Below, piece after piece: positions 1 to 5,183 of a stretch of 5,183 nucleotides of DNA. A model generated the notes under the pieces. That model ran no database searches, was not told the origin of the DNA, and saw only the letters and a program-made list of their open reading frames with translations. Numbering within the stretch: the first letter of the stretch is position 1; each line of letters opens with the position of its first letter. Source of the DNA: an uncultured Lachnospiraceae bacterium (lineage in GTDB: Bacteria > Bacillota > Clostridia > Lachnospirales > Lachnospiraceae); the NCBI GenBank assembly GCA_902767065.1, contig CACXFW010000290.1, positions 1-5,183 of the forward strand, read 5' to 3'. A program made the position numbers and the translations under genes.

Positions 1-387
1 CGCCAGCACCAGCCACGAGGACCGTCCCGCACGCCGGGTGTACACGAACGCACTGTACAGATCCGCGAGTCCCGAAAGCACCAGAATGAGTCCGAAGATG
101 AGGCTCAGCATCGGCAGGACATCGCGCCTTTGCACCATGACCCACATCCCCAGCAATCCGATCGCCAGTCCTCCGGTCAGGGAAACATAATCCATCAGGG
201 CCTTCTTGCTGGACAGAAATTCCAGCCCCATGACCGTGGCTGCCACAAGCAGTATGTATCCCAGCGCGGAGACCAGCATGCCCATATATCTGACCGGGCA
301 CAGGATCATCACGATACCGATCGCGATCATTATGACCGATGACATGATCCAGGTCCGCTTCAACTTTCCGAGTTCCTGAAACAGCAT
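1..387 (-). CDS. DUF308/HdeD-like multi-pass membrane protein (3' end cut by window edge)
   Basis: This reading frame is open from an ATG at 387-385 to the left edge, giving 129 codons with no stop, so the C-terminus is missing. The start is chosen because a GGAGGAGG Shine-Dalgarno lies 10 nt upstream. An in-frame ATG at 408-406 has no such site and would place the Shine-Dalgarno inside the gene. After a short basic N-terminus there are hydrophobic segments at about residues 13-30, 35-53, 68-85 and 90-110, with a fifth beginning near 124. The pattern of Gly-rich helix, short turn with Pro (P31, P92), second helix and polar loop repeats twice. This matches the DUF308 repeat of the HdeD family, whose members are usually about 190 residues with six helices. 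HdeD is linked to acid resistance in E. coli, but most Firmicute relatives have no known role, so none is assigned. An extended -10 promoter about 90 bp upstream suggests it can be transcribed separately from the regulator gene. Family assignment is by pattern only; another small polytopic protein is possible. Confidence 0.8.
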   Translation of the reverse strand, partial: MLFQELGKLKRTWIMSSVIMIAIGIVMILCPVRYMGMLVSALGYILLVAATVMGLEFLSSKKALMDYVSLTGGLAIGLLGMWVMVQRRDVLPMLSLIFGLILVLSGLADLYSAFVYTRRAGRSSWLVLA

Positions 388-397
388 TCCTACAATT

Positions 398-405
398 CCT
401 CCTCC
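398..405 (-). promoter_or_regulatory. Strong Shine-Dalgarno of the membrane-protein gene
   Basis: On the minus strand this reads GGAGGAGG, two overlapping GGAGG cores, ending 10 nt before the ATG at 387. It decides the start codon over the upstream in-frame ATG at 408. Confidence 0.8.
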
Positions 406-406
406 C

Positions 407-424
407 ATTACATAGTATTGTAAT
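407..424. repeat. AT-rich inverted repeat abutting the Shine-Dalgarno
   Basis: ATTACA (407-412) and TGTAAT (419-424) are perfect 6-bp inverted arms around a 6-nt centre. The repeat lies between the promoter and the Shine-Dalgarno of the membrane-protein gene, within the predicted 5' leader. It could be an operator half-site pair or a weak RNA hairpin next to the ribosome binding site. No function is shown. Confidence 0.45.
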
Positions 425-434
425 CTGATTCACC

Positions 435-452
435 GGCGTCCTTCGGGGCGCC
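435..452 (+). other. GC-rich hairpin with C(UUCG)G tetraloop
   Basis: Read on the plus strand, GGCGTCC (435-441) pairs with GGGCGCC (446-452), with one G-T wobble, around a TTCG loop closed by C-G. This is the extra-stable UUCG tetraloop form. On the minus strand, which is the expected direction of transcription, the wobble becomes a C/A mismatch and the loop is CGAA, so the structure is weaker. It falls in the predicted leader of the membrane-protein gene. No T-tract follows on either strand, so it is not called a terminator. Confidence 0.5.
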
Positions 453-465
453 CTCCTATATGCAG

Positions 466-481
466 TTTGAATATTATAACA
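466..481 (-). promoter_or_regulatory. Extended -10 promoter for the membrane-protein gene
   Basis: The minus strand shows TGTTATAAT: a consensus TATAAT at 478-473 preceded by the extended -10 TG at 481-480. No good -35 hexamer lies 16-18 bp upstream, which is usual for extended -10 promoters. Transcription would start near 466 and leave a leader of about 79 nt containing the hairpin at 435-452 and the palindrome at 407-424. This promoter would allow the gene to be expressed apart from the upstream regulator gene. Confidence 0.65.
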
Positions 482-490
482 CAATATGTG

Positions 491-505
491 CTCAAAAGTG
501 TCACA
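491..505 (+). repeat. Copy 1 of a 15-bp motif shared by the two intergenic regions
   Basis: CTCAAAAGTGTCACA on the plus strand matches CTGAAAAGTGTTACA on the minus strand at 3668-3654 at 13 of 15 positions. This copy lies about 13-27 bp upstream of the -10 hexamer at 473-478, covering the region a -35 element would occupy. It could be a regulator-binding site. The function is inferred from position and similarity only. Confidence 0.35.
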
Positions 506-507
506 GG

Positions 508-567
508 CGCAGACGGTTCACGGTCTGTGGGGAAGGGGCCGTGAATAGTAACGATCTGTTACGGTCT
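508..567. repeat. Cluster of inverted and direct repeats after the regulator gene
   Basis: Three inverted repeats can be seen: 508-514 with 523-529 (core CAGAC/GTCTG, one wobble), 517-523 with 539-545 (TTCACGG/CCGTGAA), and 548-552 with 558-562 (GTAAC/GTTAC). The first two share bases, so they cannot form together. The same stretch holds head-to-tail heptamers ACGGTTC (513-519) and ACGGTCT (520-526), plus a second exact ACGGTCT at 561-567 overlapping the regulator stop codon. No run of T follows the hairpins on the minus strand, so this is not a standard intrinsic terminator of the regulator gene. It lies just upstream of the promoter at 466-481 and may be a protein-binding region. Confidence 0.4.
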
Positions 568-3500
568 CATTTCTTTTCCATCATCCGGAAAAACAGTTCC
601 CCTTTTGTCGCTTCTGCCCAGCTGTACTGTTCCATGTATTTCCCGCAAAAGGAATCCATACTTTGAAGATCTCCGTCCAGCGCCCTGTAATAATCGCACT
701 CCACCAGCTCCGGACGGATGGAATAGTATCCCCTTCCCAGGACCAGAAGCTCTTCCAGTCCGATTGCGGCAAAGGTCTTCCTCATATCCCCGATCAGGTT
801 TCTGATCCGGTGCTTGGCCAGCTTCAGGTCGGATTCATTTTCCCACAGCGCGTTGCAGGCCTCCTCAAGGGTGACAATCGCCCCTTTTGAATCAATCAAA
901 AGCGCAAACAGCTCTCTGGTCTGCCGCCTTTCAAAACGGAGCGGCTTCCCCTGCCAGAACACCTCAAACCGTCCGAAGCACTGTACCTGAAGCTTCTCCT
1001 GAGGCAAACGTCCGGGGGCCGTTTCACGCCGGACCAGGTCGTCAACGTTGCAAACGCTAATCAGGATGTGTCTGGTGTCCGTCCGCACGCGGACCGCCTT
1101 CATCCTCACATAGACCGGCATCTGATTCATGAGAAGACGGTAGGTCAGCGTAAAGGAGCCTTCTTCATCGATCTTCCTCAGAACATTGTCCCGGGTGAAG
1201 GCTTCTATAAAGGCCTCCCGGTCCTCCTGAAAGAGGAAAAGCCGCGCATCCTTGACGCTGGCGCCGAAAAAGCTCCCCCCGCGGCGCTCCACCGCCAGAT
1301 CCCCTTTCCCGGCATCGGGCGTGTACTCGATAAATTCCTCCGTATTAAGGTCCACATAGTACAGATTGATGTAGTCAGAAGACAGTGCACGTGTAATCTC
1401 CGCAAAGCTGGCGTTGTGATTCTCCTGTCCCTCCATAACCGACATCACCGCGATCGCAATCGCTGTGGTTCCGGTGACCGGATTGACGCAGATCCGCCGG
1501 ATAAATGAATGGACAATCGTCTTCTCATCAACCGGTTCATCGATGACTGCCCGGTTGCCATCCCGGCTGCACCGCATCAGTGCGTCCATAAATGCCGGGG
1601 CATGCCTGTCAGAAACTTCGGTGAGACTTATCTCCTGACCTGTCATCGTGACGTTGAACAGCCGTTCCATGAAGTCGCGGTAGGACCTGTTGCAGCGAAT
1701 GTACTGCGCCCTGCTGCCGTTCACCTCAATGAGCGCCATCGGCATGGTATCAAAGTACCTCCGGAGCAGCTCGTCCCCTTCATTGGCAACCACTGCCATA
1801 TCATAAAGGTTGATTCTACCCAGGGTAGTGTAATACTCCGTTTCCTCCGGATTCTCAAAACGCATGTCAACATGAAGCTCATGCAGCTTGATAAGCTCCT
1901 GAAAAGGGGTCGGCCTTCCATAATAAAAGCCCTGTGCCTTCGTACACCCGATCTCTCGAAGGAATTCGATCTGCTCCGCCGTCTCCACGCCCTCGCACAC
2001 GGTCTCAACGCCAAGGCCGAGCGCCATCCTTGCAAGCTCGGTCAGGATAATCCTGCATTCCTCCCCGCTGTCAAACTGCTGCATGAACCGCATATCCAGC
2101 TTAATCAGGTCAAAGTGGATGCTCTGCAGCACATCCAGGGAGGAATAGCCGCTCCCGAAGTCGTCCATCCATACCTGGAATCCCAGCTTCTGGAACCGTT
2201 CCACCTCTCCCTTCATAAATTCAAAATCACTGCCGATGACACTCTCAGTGATCTCAATGGTCAGCATGGAACGGTCCACCCCCGCGTCATCCACACGGCG
2301 GCGGATCTCCTCGACAATATCCAGGCTGTCAAAGTCCGACCGCGAAAGATTGACAGACTGGGGAACCAGATAGATGCCCATCTCAGCCTGCTTTTTCATC
2401 TTCTCGAGCACCTGCTCCACCACGTACAGATCCAGCTTGTAGATGAGCTTCGATTCCTCCAGCGCGGGGATAAAATCAGCGGGGGACAGAAATCCCTTCA
2501 CCGGATCAATCCATCTGGACAGGGCTTCCTCGTCGCACACTCTGTCATTTGCGACCCGGATAATTGCCTGGTAATAGACCTGGATCCATTTTTCCTCAAT
2601 CGCCCTGTCAATGTTTTCAATGATGTACTGCTTCCTCAGAGCCTCATCGTTCAGATCCTGGCTGTAATAGTTGACAGCTGTCCCGTAAGTGCCGCTGATC
2701 GCGCTGCAGGCGAGCTTCGCCCGGTCGCAGGCAACGCTGGTATGCACCCGCTCCGTCTGCCTGGGATAGACGCCGACATGCAGAGGAAGGGTTTTGCCGT
2801 CATTCATCTGACTGCATTCGCGAAGGAGCCTCTCAATCTTTTCTTCCAGGCCGTCCTGTTCTGTCTGCACCGCGAAATGATCCGCGCCAATCCGGCAGCA
2901 TCTTTCCATGCCGAAGATCCGGATCAGGATTCTTGAAAAGGCCCGGAGCAGCTTGTCGCCTTCGGCGAAGCCATGCTTCGTGTTATAGAACTTCATTCCG
3001 CTGAAATCCATGTACAAAAGCGCGGGATTGCCGCCCTCCGCCCGGATGGCTTCCTTGCTCTCCTCCGCCAGCTCAAAGAAATAGGTCATGCTCGGCAGGC
3101 CGGTCAGGTAATCATAGTAGCTGGCCCTGAGAATGCTTTCCTCATGGAGGGCATTGCTCAGCGACTCGCTCAGATCAGATCTTCCCCGTTTTTTTTCGTC
3201 GCAGTAAACGCCCTCATTGGCATACCACATCTGAGCAAGGCGGATCCCTTCCTCCGGATAAATGTGCCGGCCGTATGCATGGATCACCAGATAACCTTCC
3301 CCGTACGGATTCTTCAGCCGGTATACGGACTCAAAGCTGTCATCCTCCTTCATGAAACGATAGACAGCATTGCCGACCCGCGCCACATCGTCCGGATGCA
3401 CATTCTTATAAGTATCGTGATTCATGGCATCGTATACCTTCTCACGATCATAGGACCCGACCAGCTCGCAGAACCCCCTGGAAACGACAAGGGCTTCAAT

Positions 3501-3590
3501 TCTCTTTTCAACCAGCTGAAATACGGCAAAAGGCACCTCCATGCTCTCCATGAAGGCCTGTTCCTGCTCAGAAAAATGATACTGCTCCAT
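567..3590 (-). CDS. PAS-GGDEF*-EAL-PAS-PAS-winged-helix protein: probable c-di-GMP phosphodiesterase fused to a SARP-like DNA-binding domain
   Basis: Probable cytoplasmic protein of 1007 residues with no clear membrane segment. Residues 20-125 form a PAS-like domain with an HPDD motif. Residues 158-320 form a GGDEF domain whose signature is GADHF (235-239). Its metal-site DxD is changed to D195-F-S197 and no RxxD I-site is seen, so cyclase activity is unlikely. Residues 328-575 form an EAL domain with E355-A-L, N414, E446, D476-D477 in a DDFGSGYSSL loop, K497, E533, E536 and Q553. These are the metal-binding and catalytic residues of active enzymes, which cleave c-di-GMP to pGpG. Two further PAS-like domains follow at about 605-718 and 728-853. 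Residues 866-960 form an OmpR/SARP-type winged helix, opening with an FGxFEV strand and ending in a GRGYYSI wing. A tail of about 44 residues resembles only the start of a BTAD domain. The ATG at 3590 is preferred over a GTG at 3626 (12 residues longer), because GGGAG lies 8 nt upstream of the ATG. The gene follows the exporter gene by about 80 bp. The catalytic call is strong; DNA targets are unknown. Confidence 0.93.
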   Translation of the reverse strand: MEQYHFSEQEQAFMESMEVPFAVFQLVEKRIEALVVSRGFCELVGSYDREKVYDAMNHDTYKNVHPDDVARVGNAVYRFMKEDDSFESVYRLKNPYGEGYLVIHAYGRHIYPEEGIRLAQMWYANEGVYCDEKKRGRSDLSESLSNALHEESILRASYYDYLTGLPSMTYFFELAEESKEAIRAEGGNPALLYMDFSGMKFYNTKHGFAEGDKLLRAFSRILIRIFGMERCCRIGADHFAVQTEQDGLEEKIERLLRECSQMNDGKTLPLHVGVYPRQTERVHTSVACDRAKLACSAISGTYGTAVNYYSQDLNDEALRKQYIIENIDRAIEEKWIQVYYQAIIRVANDRVCDEEALSRWIDPVKGFLSPADFIPALEESKLIYKLDLYVVEQVLEKMKKQAEMGIYLVPQSVNLSRSDFDSLDIVEEIRRRVDDAGVDRSMLTIEITESVIGSDFEFMKGEVERFQKLGFQVWMDDFGSGYSSLDVLQSIHFDLIKLDMRFMQQFDSGEECRIILTELARMALGLGVETVCEGVETAEQIEFLREIGCTKAQGFYYGRPTPFQELIKLHELHVDMRFENPEETEYYTTLGRINLYDMAVVANEGDELLRRYFDTMPMALIEVNGSRAQYIRCNRSYRDFMERLFNVTMTGQEISLTEVSDRHAPAFMDALMRCSRDGNRAVIDEPVDEKTIVHSFIRRICVNPVTGTTAIAIAVMSVMEGQENHNASFAEITRALSSDYINLYYVDLNTEEFIEYTPDAGKGDLAVERRGGSFFGASVKDARLFLFQEDREAFIEAFTRDNVLRKIDEEGSFTLTYRLLMNQMPVYVRMKAVRVRTDTRHILISVCNVDDLVRRETAPGRLPQEKLQVQCFGRFEVFWQGKPLRFERRQTRELFALLIDSKGAIVTLEEACNALWENESDLKLAKHRIRNLIGDMRKTFAAIGLEELLVLGRGYYSIRPELVECDYYRALDGDLQSMDSFCGKYMEQYSWAEATKGELFFRMMEKK

Positions 3591-3598
3591 ATATGTTT

Positions 3599-3603
3599 CT
3601 CCC
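3599..3603 (-). promoter_or_regulatory. Shine-Dalgarno that sets the regulator start
   Basis: The minus strand reads GGGAG followed by 8 nt and the ATG at 3590-3588. The alternative GTG at 3626-3624 has only AAGGA about 3 nt upstream, which is too close for good initiation. Confidence 0.65.
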
Positions 3604-3651
3604 GAATCGATGCATAGGACCTGCACAGTTCCTTAAGCACAGCCTGGTTTC

Positions 3652-3660
3652 AGTGTAACA
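3652..3660 (-). promoter_or_regulatory. Possible extended -10 promoter / palindromic operator before the regulator gene
   Basis: The minus strand reads TGTTACACT: an imperfect -10 (TACACT, 4/6) with the extended -10 TG, but no recognisable -35. It is embedded in the 11-bp palindrome AGTGTaACACT (3652-3662), so a protein bound there would cover the promoter. The gap to the exporter gene is short, so co-transcription from an upstream promoter outside the window is equally possible. Confidence 0.3.
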
Positions 3661-3668
3661 CTTTTCAG
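3654..3668 (-). repeat. Copy 2 of the 15-bp motif shared by the two intergenic regions
   Basis: CTGAAAAGTGTTACA on the minus strand matches the site at 491-505 at 13 of 15 positions. It overlaps the 11-bp palindrome and the possible -10 element upstream of the regulator gene. This is a candidate autoregulatory site, based on similarity only. Confidence 0.35.
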
Positions 3669-3691
3669 CAGTCTATGACTGCTGTCTTTTT
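3666..3691 (+). terminator. Intrinsic-terminator-like hairpin pointing in the plus direction
   Basis: CAGCAGTC (3666-3673) and GACTGCTG (3677-3684) form a perfect 8-bp stem with a 3-nt TAT loop. The plus strand continues TCTTTTT (3685-3691), as in a Rho-independent terminator. On the minus strand the hairpin is followed by AAAAG instead, so it should not stop the exporter transcript. It overlaps the last codons and the TAG stop (3675-3673) of the exporter gene. No plus-strand gene was found that would need it. It may end antisense transcripts, or as a minus-strand RNA hairpin protect or mark the exporter 3' end. Confidence 0.5.
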
Positions 3692-5183
3692 ACAAGTGAG
3701 GCAAAAAAGCCGTCCCGTGCGATCAGCTCATCATAGGTTCCGGATTCCACGATCCTTCCCTTGTCCAGCGCAAGAATCCTGTCACACGCCTGGATCGTGG
3801 ACAGGCGATGGGCGATCACAATCCGGGTACACTTCATCGCGTCCATGGAATCCGTCACAATCTTCTGCGTCAGATTATCCAGTGCGCTGGTTGCTTCATC
3901 GAGAATCAGAACCCCCGGTTTGGGTGCGATCGCCCGCGCGATCATAAGCCGCTGTTTCTGCCCTCCGGAAATGCCTTCCCCGCCTTCTCCCAGAACCGTA
4001 TACATTCCAAGCGGCATCCTGCGGATGTCCTCCGCAATGCCGGCCTTTTCCGCTGCCTCCCACGCCTCCTTTATCCCAAGATGCGGGGCAGTGATTGTGA
4101 TGTTGGAGAAGATATTTCCCGCAAACAGCCTGCCATCCTGCAGAACCGTCCCGATATTTCTTCTGAGCGTAAAAAGATCCAGCTGCTTCATCTCGTTCCC
4201 GTCATAGGAAATCGTTCCCTGATCCGGCAGCTCAAAGCCGAGCAGAAGCTTCACCAGCGTTGATTTCCCGCATCCGCTTTTCCCGACGATGGCCACATAT
4301 TCGCCCGGGGTAATCGTCAGATTCAGATGGTCCAGAACCGCCGGTTCATCCTTCTCATACCGGAATGTGACATTCTTCAGTTCAATCTTCCCTTCAAGCC
4401 CTGAGACCGCCTTCCCGTTCCTGGAAGACTCCGGAACGGCCTCAAGAACCGGCTTGCCCAGATCCAGGATCGGCTTCAGTCTGGAGATGCTTCTGCTGTG
4501 GTTCGCCACATTGTCTATGCAGGAGACAGCGACCCCGAACGCGGAAGTAAACGCGGCAAGCTGCGCCACCTGAAGATGGCACCGCCAGGAAATATGGAAT
4601 GCCCATAGAAGTCCCACAAGGCGCATCGTCGTAATCAGCTCGCTTCTGACACAAAGGGGAAACCTGACGGCAAAGGAAGCGCCTGCCTTTTTCGAATATC
4701 CCTTCAGCCATCTGGCATAGGCGCGCATCTCACTGCCGCTTACCCTGAGCCGTTCGATTCCGGAGATCAGTCCGAAAACAAGAGAGCTGTTCTCCTCCGA
4801 GCAGGTCATCTCTCTCCAGAAAAGCCGCGTCTCCTGCAGCATGCTGACCAGAACCAGGATCAGCGTGACAATCAGGCAGACAATGGCCGGAAGCGCAAGC
4901 TCTGACGCAATGAAAAAGATCGGAATCACGCTGAAAAAAGAGATCAGGATGTTTGTCAGCATCGTCAGGATGTCGCCAATGATCTTCGGCAGTTTGTTCA
5001 GAGACGAAACCTTCTGTGCGACAGAGCCCGAAGTCCGGTTCTTAAAAAAGGAAGCCGGAAGGTTGATGATGCGTGCGTACACACTGTTTTCCAGGACCAG
5101 GTCCAGCCGGCTCTGGATCCTGAGATTCAGGGAAAAACGCGAGGAGCTCATCAGAAAGCTGCATGAAGCTGTCGTCACCAGAA
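3673..5183 (-). CDS. NHLP/NHLM-type bacteriocin export ABC transporter permease/ATPase subunit (5' end cut by window edge)
   Basis: Membrane exporter half-transporter with fused ATPase, expected to use ATP hydrolysis to move a leader-bearing peptide product out of the cell. The frame is open to the right edge, so the N-terminus is missing. A GTG at 5178 is in frame but falls inside the transmembrane domain and is not a believable start. Numbering from that GTG: a coupling-helix region with LPASFF at 40-45, hydrophobic helices at about 67-90 and 95-113, and the ISGIERLRVSGSE segment (138-150) typical of NHLM exporters. The ATPase domain covers about 264-495: Walker A GKSGCGKST (299-307), Q-loop Q347 followed by DGRLFAGNIF, signature ISGGQ (403-407), Walker B LILDE (424-428), D-loop SALD (431-434) and switch H457. 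All ATPase motifs are intact. The pattern fits the subunit without a C39 peptidase, which normally pairs with a peptidase-containing partner; that partner and any precursor peptide would lie outside the window. The TAG stop sits in a hairpin loop. A general MsbA-like or lipid exporter is the main alternative. Confidence 0.9.
   Translation of the reverse strand, partial: LVTTASCSFLMSSSRFSLNLRIQSRLDLVLENSVYARIINLPASFFKNRTSGSVAQKVSSLNKLPKIIGDILTMLTNILISFFSVIPIFFIASELALPAIVCLIVTLILVLVSMLQETRLFWREMTCSEENSSLVFGLISGIERLRVSGSEMRAYARWLKGYSKKAGASFAVRFPLCVRSELITTMRLVGLLWAFHISWRCHLQVAQLAAFTSAFGVAVSCIDNVANHSRSISRLKPILDLGKPVLEAVPESSRNGKAVSGLEGKIELKNVTFRYEKDEPAVLDHLNLTITPGEYVAIVGKSGCGKSTLVKLLLGFELPDQGTISYDGNEMKQLDLFTLRRNIGTVLQDGRLFAGNIFSNITITAPHLGIKEAWEAAEKAGIAEDIRRMPLGMYTVLGEGGEGISGGQKQRLMIARAIAPKPGVLILDEATSALDNLTQKIVTDSMDAMKCTRIVIAHRLSTIQACDRILALDKGRIVESGTYDELIARDGFFASLVKRQQS

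Noticed and set aside
130..342. Plus-strand open frame of 70 codons rich in His, Gln and Asp
   Set aside because: It is antisense to the membrane-protein gene. Its composition is the complement of hydrophobic codons, as expected of a shadow frame.
388..566. c-di-GMP riboswitch in the intergenic region
   Set aside because: I looked because of the EAL gene. The leader downstream of the likely promoter is only about 79 nt and lacks the GNRA-tetraloop/receptor layout of the GEMM class, so there is no support.
460..666. Plus-strand open frame of 68 codons across the intergenic region
   Set aside because: It starts over the minus-strand promoter, has no Shine-Dalgarno, runs into the end of the regulator gene and has unremarkable composition.
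1509..2936. Long plus-strand open frame of 475 codons opposite the regulator gene, with companions in the same frame at 1068-1508 and 2973-3617
   Set aside because: It is in codon register with the minus-strand gene. Plus-strand stops there would need TTA, CTA or TCA codons in the real gene, which are rare in it. The translation has no recognisable domain, whereas the minus strand encodes clear EAL and PAS domains.
3591..3626. GTG at 3626 as the regulator start (12 residues longer)
   Set aside because: The GTG has a poorly spaced AAGGA, whereas the ATG at 3590 has GGGAG at good spacing. The extra residues add no domain. It cannot be fully excluded.
3761..4263. Overlapping plus-strand open frames opposite the exporter ATPase
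   Set aside because: They lie antisense to intact Walker A, signature and Walker B motifs and show no domain content of their own.
5176..5178. GTG near the right edge as the exporter start
   Set aside because: The frame stays open to the edge, and the residues that follow belong inside the transmembrane domain of this family, so the gene begins beyond the window.
1..5183. CRISPR arrays, tRNA or rRNA genes, insertion sequences
   Set aside because: No regularly spaced repeats, cloverleaf-type segments, rRNA-like stretches, transposase frames or paired terminal repeats were seen.

Overview
The window reads as a low-repeat, moderately GC-rich segment from an anaerobic Bacillota, most likely a Clostridia/Lachnospiraceae-type genome. 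This is inferred from strong GGAGG-type Shine-Dalgarno sites, a PAS module and a SARP-like winged-helix domain of a style common in that family, and an NHLP/NHLM-type bacteriocin exporter. No species can be named from the sequence alone. There are no RNA genes, insertion sequences or CRISPR arrays that I can support.

All three genes lie on the minus strand, so transcription runs from right to left. At the right edge (3673-5183) is the C-terminal part of an ABC exporter: part of the transmembrane domain and a complete ATPase domain. It resembles the non-peptidase permease/ATPase subunit of NHLP/NHLM bacteriocin export systems. After a gap of about 80 bp comes a large regulator of about 1007 residues (567-3590). 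Its order is PAS, degenerate GGDEF, intact EAL, PAS, PAS and a C-terminal SARP/OmpR-like winged-helix DNA-binding domain. A 179-bp intergenic region (388-566) follows, with an extended -10 promoter, several inverted repeats and short direct repeats. It leads into a small multi-pass membrane protein of DUF308/HdeD type (1-387), cut by the left edge.

The most notable element is the regulator. A c-di-GMP phosphodiesterase with every recognisable catalytic residue is joined in one chain to a DNA-binding domain, with two extra PAS-like sensor domains between them. This is the layout expected of a 'trigger enzyme', analogous in concept to E. coli PdeL, which pairs an EAL domain with a LuxR-type HTH. 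Its position beside a peptide/bacteriocin exporter suggests, but does not prove, that c-di-GMP turnover controls export of a natural product or a response to it. The flanking intergenic regions share a 15-bp motif (13/15 identical), and heptamer-like direct repeats sit upstream of the membrane-protein promoter. These are candidate binding sites for the regulator.
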